Assembly: GCF_014652355.1 (NCBI RefSeq)
Contig: NZ_BMYQ01000005.1
Location: 62,001-126,000 of the forward strand
DNA: 64,000 bases
Source of the DNA: Gemmobacter lanyuensis
Lineage (GTDB): Bacteria; Pseudomonadota; Alphaproteobacteria; Rhodobacterales; Rhodobacteraceae
Direction of reading: 5' to 3'
Shown: positions 60,039-64,000 of the stretch, piece by piece
Layout: each line of letters begins with the position of its first letter
Position numbering within the stretch: position 1 is the stretch's first letter
Position numbers and translations under genes: made by a program
The notes under the pieces: model-generated
What the model saw: the letters and a program-made list of their open reading frames with translations, nothing else
Database searches by the model: none
Told to the model about the DNA's origin: nothing

Positions 60039-60730
60039 GCAGTCTCCTTCAGGGAACCGGGAAGATCATCCGGGCGGCGCGGGGCGCGGATATGATCCAG
60101 CACCCGCAGCGGGCCCTTGAGCAGCACCTTGCCCAGCGGGTTTTCGCGGAACGCCGCCTTGAACTTTTCGACCTGCATCAGATTGTCGATGCGGCGGTCG
60201 AGGAAGGCGCGCGTCTCGGCATGGTCCTCGCTGTCATCGCCCAGCCAGAACAGCACCGTCGCGGAATAGATCGCCGAGAGCGTGGCGCGCTTCGAATACC
60301 AGTTGGCATCCTCGGACTGATCGCCAAGCGCGGTCCAGATCGCATCGGCGGTGCCCCAGATGGCTTTGGCGCCTTCGGCGGCGTTCTGTGGCAGCGCGAA
60401 GAAGGTGGTGCCGCGGCGGACCAGCTCCTTGTCCTCGACCAGATCAAGCCTTGCCATCACGGCAGCGGCCACCCGGTCCCGGAAGCGCATCCCCTGCATC
60501 TCCATCGCAGCCAGCGCCGCCACCATGCGCGCGTCCCCGCGCCGGTGGTAGGCCAGCGCCAGATCCAGCGGCCCGCGCGGGAAAAGCGCCCCGGCCAGCG
60601 CGGCATCCACCCCCGAATCAGCCAGCGCCGCCTTCAGCGTCGCATCCGACCAGCCATCGAAGGGCACATGGGCCAAAGCGGCCTCAATCACCGCGTCCTG
60701 CGCGGAATGTAACGCGTTTTCAGCAACCAT
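60035..60730 (-). CDS. coq9: COQ9 family ubiquinone-biosynthesis protein
   Basis: This is a member of the COQ9 family (231 aa), an accessory lipid-binding protein that presents ubiquinone precursors to the hydroxylase COQ7. Typical features are a TetR-like N-terminal half (VIEAALAHVPFDGWSDATLKAAL) and the later DNAYW-like segment, here EDANWYSKRATLSAIYSATVLFWLGD. This family is restricted to alphaproteobacteria and mitochondria, which supports the placement of the organism. The last codons overlap the quinone oxidoreductase start. Confidence 0.92.
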   Translation of the reverse strand: MVAENALHSAQDAVIEAALAHVPFDGWSDATLKAALADSGVDAALAGALFPRGPLDLALAYHRRGDARMVAALAAMEMQGMRFRDRVAAAVMARLDLVEDKELVRRGTTFFALPQNAAEGAKAIWGTADAIWTALGDQSEDANWYSKRATLSAIYSATVLFWLGDDSEDHAETRAFLDRRIDNLMQVEKFKAAFRENPLGKVLLKGPLRVLDHIRAPRRPDDLPGSLKETA

Positions 60731-60755
60731 CGCATCTTCCTTTCCCGGCAGATGG

Positions 60756-60784
60756 TAGACAAGTCCACCCCGCTTTGCTATGGG
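60756..60784 (+). promoter_or_regulatory. Predicted sigma-70 promoter of rpsU
   Basis: TAGACA (60756-60761), a 17-bp spacer and TATGGG (60779-60784) lie 55 bp before the rpsU start. The -35 differs from the consensus by one base; the -10 keeps TAT but is GC-rich after that. Confidence 0.45.
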
Positions 60785-60838
60785 GCGCAGGCCTGCACAT
60801 TCTGTGCAACTCTAACTTAGGAAGGTGGTGACAACCAC

Positions 60839-61045
60839 ATGCAGGTCAGCGTTCGTGATAACAATGTCGAACAGGCTCTCCGCGCTCTGAAGAAAAAGCT
60901 TCAGCGTGAAGGCGTGTTCCGTGAAATGAAGCTCAAGCAGCATTTCGAAAAGCCCTCTGTCAAGAAGGCCCGTGAACAAGCCGAAGCCGTCCGCCGTGCG
61001 CGCAAGCTCGCTCGGAAGAAGGCTCAGCGCGAAGGCGCTCTCTGA
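60839..61045 (+). CDS. rpsU: 30S ribosomal protein S21
   Basis: S21 (68 aa) is the small, very basic last-assembled protein of the 30S subunit, near the anti-Shine-Dalgarno region. The sequence starts [18 protein letters not shown], as alphaproteobacterial S21 does, and has a Lys/Arg/Ala-rich helical tail. GGAAGGTGGTG lies upstream of ATG 60839. It is monocistronic, with its own promoter candidate (60756-60784) and a strong terminator (61089-61117). Confidence 0.97.
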   Translation: MQVSVRDNNVEQALRALKKKLQREGVFREMKLKQHFEKPSVKKAREQAEAVRRARKLARKKAQREGAL

Positions 61046-61088
61046 GACGTGTTTCAGAAAGCTGGACGGGGTAACCCGTCTCCGGATC

Positions 61089-61117
61089 AACCCCCGCCCC
61101 TTCGGTCGGGGGTTTTT
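61089..61117 (+). terminator. Intrinsic terminator of rpsU
   Basis: AACCCCCG (61089-61096) and CGGGGGTT (61107-61114) form a GC stem, and the sequence continues TTT CTTT. It lies 44 bp after the rpsU stop, in front of the convergent Lrp gene. Confidence 0.85.
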
Positions 61118-61125
61118 CTTTGCCC

Positions 61126-61584
61126 TCAGACCTGCAGCGCCGTGGTCTTGACCACCGTCCGCAGCGCAAAGGACGATTGCATCTGCGCCACGCCCGGCAG
61201 ACGGCTGAGGTATTGGCGATGGATGCGGGCGAAATCTTCGGTGTTTTCCGCCATGATCTTGAGCAGGTAATCGGCGCTGCCCGCCATCAGGTGACATTCC
61301 AGAATGTCGGGCACGCGCGCGACCTCGCGCTCAAAGGCATCCAGCAGCTCATCCGCCTGGCCCTGCAGGGTGATTTCCACGAAGACCGTGGTCGGTCGGC
61401 CCAGACGGCGCGCGTCCAGAAGGGCGACATAGCCCGCGATATAGCCCTCTTCCTCAAGGCGCTGCACCCGGCGGTGACAGGCCGAGGCCGAGAGATTCAC
61501 CTGTTCCGACAATTCGGCATTGGTGATCCGGCCATTCTTTTGCAGCACGGTCAGGATGCGGCGGTCTGTTGCGTCAAGGTCCAT
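61126..61584 (-). CDS. Lrp/AsnC-family transcriptional regulator
   Basis: This is an Lrp/AsnC regulator (152 aa) with an N-terminal helix-turn-helix (NAELSEQVNLSASACHRRVQRLEEEGYI) and a C-terminal RAM ligand domain (CHLMAGSADYLLKIMAENTEDFARI). It is divergent from ald, the arrangement seen for AldR-type regulators, which activate alanine dehydrogenase in response to alanine. The intergenic region has two direct repeats of CGAAAATnTGC 62 bp apart, likely its binding sites. Ligand and direction of control are inferred. Confidence 0.9.
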   Translation of the reverse strand: MDLDATDRRILTVLQKNGRITNAELSEQVNLSASACHRRVQRLEEEGYIAGYVALLDARRLGRPTTVFVEITLQGQADELLDAFEREVARVPDILECHLMAGSADYLLKIMAENTEDFARIHRQYLSRLPGVAQMQSSFALRTVVKTTALQV

Positions 61585-61743
61585 ATCGGTGCGGATTTCT
61601 GCGAAAATTTGCGGCTGATACGAAAGAATCTACCGCAACACAGGCCTGAACCGCCACAGAAATCGAAAATATGCCACCGATTCTGCTTCACGCTGGACCC
61701 ACAAGCGCGGCCCGGGAAGTGGCGCGCGAAAGGGAGGTTGTTC
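61585..61743. promoter_or_regulatory. lrp-ald divergent region with two phased direct repeats
   Basis: These 159 bp carry CGAAAATTTGC (61602-61612) and CGAAAATATGC (61664-61674), 62 bp apart, close to six helical turns. Both lie in AT-rich islands in an otherwise GC-rich region. Such spacing suits Lrp octamers that wrap DNA. No clear -10/-35 pair for ald was fixed. GGGAGG at 61731-61736 is the ald ribosome-binding site. Confidence 0.55.
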
Positions 61744-62862
61744 ATGAAGATCGGTTGCCCGAAAGAAATCAAACCGCAGGAGTTCCGCGTCGGCATGACG
61801 CCGGACGCCGTGCGCGAAGCGGTGAGCCATGGCCATGCGGTGGTCGTGGAAACCAACGCGGGTGCGGGTGCGGGGTTTGCCGACGCGGATTACATCGCGG
61901 CTGGCGCCACCATGCTTGGCACCGCCGAAGAGGTCTTTGCCGAGGCCGAGATGATCGTGAAGGTGAAAGAGCCGCAGGCGGTAGAGCGCAAGCGTCTGCG
62001 CGAAGGCCAGCTGCTGTTCACCTATCTGCACCTCGCCCCCGATCCGGACCAGACGCATGACCTGCTGGACAGCGGCGTCACCGCGATCGCCTATGAAACC
62101 GTGACCGATGACCGCGGCGGCCTGCCGCTGCTGGCGCCGATGTCCGAGGTTGCAGGCCGCCTTGCGCCGCAGGTCGGGGCCTGGACGCTGCAAAAGGCCA
62201 ATGGCGGGCGCGGCGTGCTGCTGGGCGGTGTGCCGGGCGTGTCTCCGGCCAAGGTGCTGGTGATCGGCGGCGGCGTGGTCGGCACCCATGCCGCGCGGGT
62301 TGCGGCCGGGATGGGCGCGGATGTCACCGTGATCGACCGTTCGGTGAACCGTCTGCGCTATCTGGATGATGTCTTTGGCGGCCAGTTCAAGAACGCCTAT
62401 GCCAGCGCGGGCAATACCATCGCCCTCGCGCGCGAGGCGGACATGATCATCGGCGCCGTGCTGATCCCGGGGGCAGCCGCGCCCAAGCTGATCAGCCGCG
62501 CGCAGCTTTCCGAGCTGAAACCGGGCGCTGCGCTGGTGGATGTGGCCATCGACCAGGGTGGTTGTTTTGAAACATCCCGGGCCACCACGCATCAGGATCC
62601 GATCTACGAAGTTGACGGAATCATGCATTATTGCGTGGCAAACATGCCCGGCGCCGTGGCCCGCACCTCGACCCAGGCGCTTGGCAATGCGACCATGCCC
62701 TTCATGCTGGCCTTGGCCAACAAGGGCTGGAAACGCGCCTGCGCCGAGGACAAGCACCTGCTGAACGGGCTGAATACCCACAAGGGCAAGCTGACCTATG
62801 CGGCAGTCGGTGCGGCCCTTGGCCTGCCGTCGATCCCGGCGGCCTCTGCGCTCGATCTTTGA
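61744..62862 (+). CDS. ald: Alanine dehydrogenase
   Basis: This NAD-dependent L-alanine dehydrogenase (372 aa) interconverts L-alanine and pyruvate plus ammonia. It has [19 protein letters not shown] at the N-terminus, the substrate-binding Lys in MIVKVKEPQ (about residue 74) and His in TYLHLAPD (about 95), the NAD motif [19 protein letters not shown], and [18 protein letters not shown]. The start at 61744 follows GGGAGGTTGTTC. Divergent Lrp control suggests use of alanine as carbon and nitrogen source. Confidence 0.97.
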   Translation: MKIGCPKEIKPQEFRVGMTPDAVREAVSHGHAVVVETNAGAGAGFADADYIAAGATMLGTAEEVFAEAEMIVKVKEPQAVERKRLREGQLLFTYLHLAPDPDQTHDLLDSGVTAIAYETVTDDRGGLPLLAPMSEVAGRLAPQVGAWTLQKANGGRGVLLGGVPGVSPAKVLVIGGGVVGTHAARVAAGMGADVTVIDRSVNRLRYLDDVFGGQFKNAYASAGNTIALAREADMIIGAVLIPGAAAPKLISRAQLSELKPGAALVDVAIDQGGCFETSRATTHQDPIYEVDGIMHYCVANMPGAVARTSTQALGNATMPFMLALANKGWKRACAEDKHLLNGLNTHKGKLTYAAVGAALGLPSIPAASALDL

Positions 62863-62916
62863 CGCGACGGAACGGCGGGGCAGCGACGTATCACTGGAAC
62901 CGAATGTGAGGTTCCC

Positions 62917-63513
62917 ATGCTGTCCCGTCTTTCCCCCTATTGGCTTTGGGTAGTGCTGGCTCTGCCTGCGCTGCCCATGATTCCCCAGATCATCTCTGAC
63001 CCGGCCGCTGCAAAGCAGCTGGTGCATCCTACGGGCGAATTTGCCGCCCGCTTCATGATCATCGCCATGCTGGCGACCCCGCTGATGATGCTGTTCCGCA
63101 CCCGGCGTTGGCCGCGCTGGCTGATGCATCATCGCCGTCATTTCGGGGTGGCGGCCTTTGTCTATGCCGCGCTGCACCTGTGTTTTTACCTGATCAAGAT
63201 CGGATCGTTGCCTGCCGTGCTGGCCGAATTCGGGCAGTTCCGCATCTGGACCGGCTGGGCCGCCTTCGCGATCTTCGTGCCGCTGGCAGTGACGTCGAAC
63301 AACCTCGCCCAGCGCCTCATGCGGCAGAAATGGAAGACGCTGCAACGCCTGACTTATGGCGCGGCGGTGCTGACCTTCCTGCATTGGGCCGCGCTCAAGG
63401 ATTGGGGCGGTCTGGCCCCGGCGCTGGTGCATTTCACCCCGGTGATCCTGCTGTCTGCCTGGCGTATCTGGTACTGGTATCTGCGCCCGCGCCCGGTGCG
63501 CGCCACCGCCTGA
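62917..63513 (+). CDS. MsrQ/YedZ-like haem membrane protein (ferric reductase-like)
   Basis: This is a 198-residue polytopic membrane protein of the MsrQ/ferric-reductase-like family with about six hydrophobic segments. MsrQ carries haem and passes quinol electrons to the periplasmic methionine-sulfoxide reductase MsrP. The conserved histidines lie in LMHHRRHFGVAAFVYAALHL (about residues 69-90) and FLHWAALKDWGG (about 150). The stretch HPTGEFAARFMIIAMLATPL is also typical. No msrP gene is next to it, so the electron acceptor is unknown. It is 54 bp after ald and converges with mscL. Confidence 0.8.
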   Translation: MLSRLSPYWLWVVLALPALPMIPQIISDPAAAKQLVHPTGEFAARFMIIAMLATPLMMLFRTRRWPRWLMHHRRHFGVAAFVYAALHLCFYLIKIGSLPAVLAEFGQFRIWTGWAAFAIFVPLAVTSNNLAQRLMRQKWKTLQRLTYGAAVLTFLHWAALKDWGGLAPALVHFTPVILLSAWRIWYWYLRPRPVRATA

Positions 63514-63523
63514 GCCGGAGATC

Positions 63524-63554
63524 AAAAAGGCCCCCGCGCGACGGGGGCCTTTTC
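63524..63554. terminator. Bidirectional terminator between MsrQ-like gene and mscL
   Basis: AAAAAGGCCCCCG-CGCGA-CGGGGGCCTTTT is a symmetric hairpin with A-tract on one side and T-tract on the other, between convergent genes. Confidence 0.9.
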
Positions 63555-63568
63555 TTTTGCAGCAAGGC

Positions 63569-63997
63569 TTACTTCTTCAGGGCGTCGCGGATTTCCAGCA
63601 GCACCTCGATCTCGGTCGGGCCAGCCGGGGCGGCAGCCGCGGCCTCGATCGCCTCCTTGCGCGAAGCGGCGTCCTTGAGCTTGTTCACGGCCTTCACCAG
63701 CAGGAACACCACCCAGGCGATGATCAGGAAATTGATGACCGCGGTGATGAACGACCCATAGGCAAAGACCGGGGCGCCCGCATCCTTGGCGGCCTTGAGC
63801 GAAGCCGGGTTCGTGCCGCTCAGATCGATAAAGAGATTGGAAAAGTCGATGCCGCCGGTGATCAGACCGATGATCGGGTTGATCAAATCGGCCACAAGCG
63901 AATTGACGATCGCGGTAAAGGCCGCGCCGATGATGATCCCGACGGCCAGATCGACAACATTGCCTTTGGCGATAAACGCCTTGAACTCATTCAACAT
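63569..63997 (-). CDS. mscL: MscL, large-conductance mechanosensitive channel
   Basis: MscL (142 aa) is the pressure-release channel of the inner membrane. It opens under hypo-osmotic stress. The N-terminal helix and first membrane segment [20 protein letters not shown] contain the pore-lining Gly/Ala/Val residues, and the second membrane segment is [23 protein letters not shown]. The periplasmic loop is typical. The C-terminal helix [14 protein letters not shown] is the cytoplasmic bundle. The start at 63997 is 3 bases from the window edge, so its promoter lies outside. Confidence 0.97.
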   Translation of the reverse strand: MLNEFKAFIAKGNVVDLAVGIIIGAAFTAIVNSLVADLINPIIGLITGGIDFSNLFIDLSGTNPASLKAAKDAGAPVFAYGSFITAVINFLIIAWVVFLLVKAVNKLKDAASRKEAIEAAAAAPAGPTEIEVLLEIRDALKK

Positions 63998-64000
63998 TTT

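Overview
The window is chromosomal DNA of an alphaproteobacterium, most likely a member of the Rhodobacteraceae. The GC content is high and genes are tightly packed with many ATGA/TGATG overlaps. Family markers support the placement: a COQ9 protein, an MrpAB-fused cation antiporter, a carnitine dehydrogenase-thioesterase fusion, and six copies of a GC-rich intergenic repeat with a GGATATTT core. No IS element, prophage gene, tRNA, rRNA or CRISPR array is visible. The genus cannot be fixed from the sequence alone.

Layout. 1-5.5 kb: the elongasome cluster mreB (cut by the left edge)-mreC-mreD-mrdA-rodA, then a GhrA-type 2-hydroxyacid reductase and a DMT exporter. 7.4-17.6 kb: a catabolic locus with a divergent RpiR regulator, an N-formylglutamate amidohydrolase-like enzyme, a three-gene TRAP transporter, a glutamine-synthetase-like ligase, an aldehyde dehydrogenase, an Fe-alcohol dehydrogenase and a DadA-like FAD oxidase. 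Read together they look like uptake and gamma-glutamylated oxidation of an amino alcohol or amine. 17.7-22.5 kb: a sugar-nucleotide epimerase, a second 2-hydroxyacid dehydrogenase, an SH3 protein, a CDF transporter, a flavin reductase-like protein and an OsmC protein.

22.6-30.9 kb: a carnitine/gamma-butyrobetaine degradation cluster (hydratase, ADP-forming CoA ligase, acyl-CoA dehydrogenase, carnitine dehydrogenase-thioesterase fusion, small membrane protein, BKACE cleavage enzyme) with a divergent GlxA/CdhR-type regulator. 31-39 kb: an M3 oligopeptidase, a polar amino-acid ABC binding protein and permease without an ATPase, a striking adenylation-carrier-membrane acyltransferase fusion, a membrane-anchored MoeB/ThiF protein, and dUTPase. 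39-44.5 kb: the fructose-type ABC system frcBCAK, with divergent fucU/rbsD-like mutarotase and ROK regulator genes. A perfect 7-3-7 palindrome lies between the two divergent units.

44.6-50.6 kb: a six-gene Mrp/Pha Na+(K+)/H+ antiporter. 50.6-56.1 kb: polA and a MaoC-Pta fusion with ackA. 56.1-59 kb: a HIT protein and a glycosyltransferase, divergent from a sulfotransferase. 59-64 kb: a quinone oxidoreductase, COQ9, rpsU, an Lrp regulator divergent from ald, an orphan MsrQ-like haem protein, and mscL.

The two places most likely to hold undescribed biology are the 854-residue adenylation-carrier-AT3 fusion (34699-37263) and the gamma-glutamyl-type catabolic locus (7374-17608).
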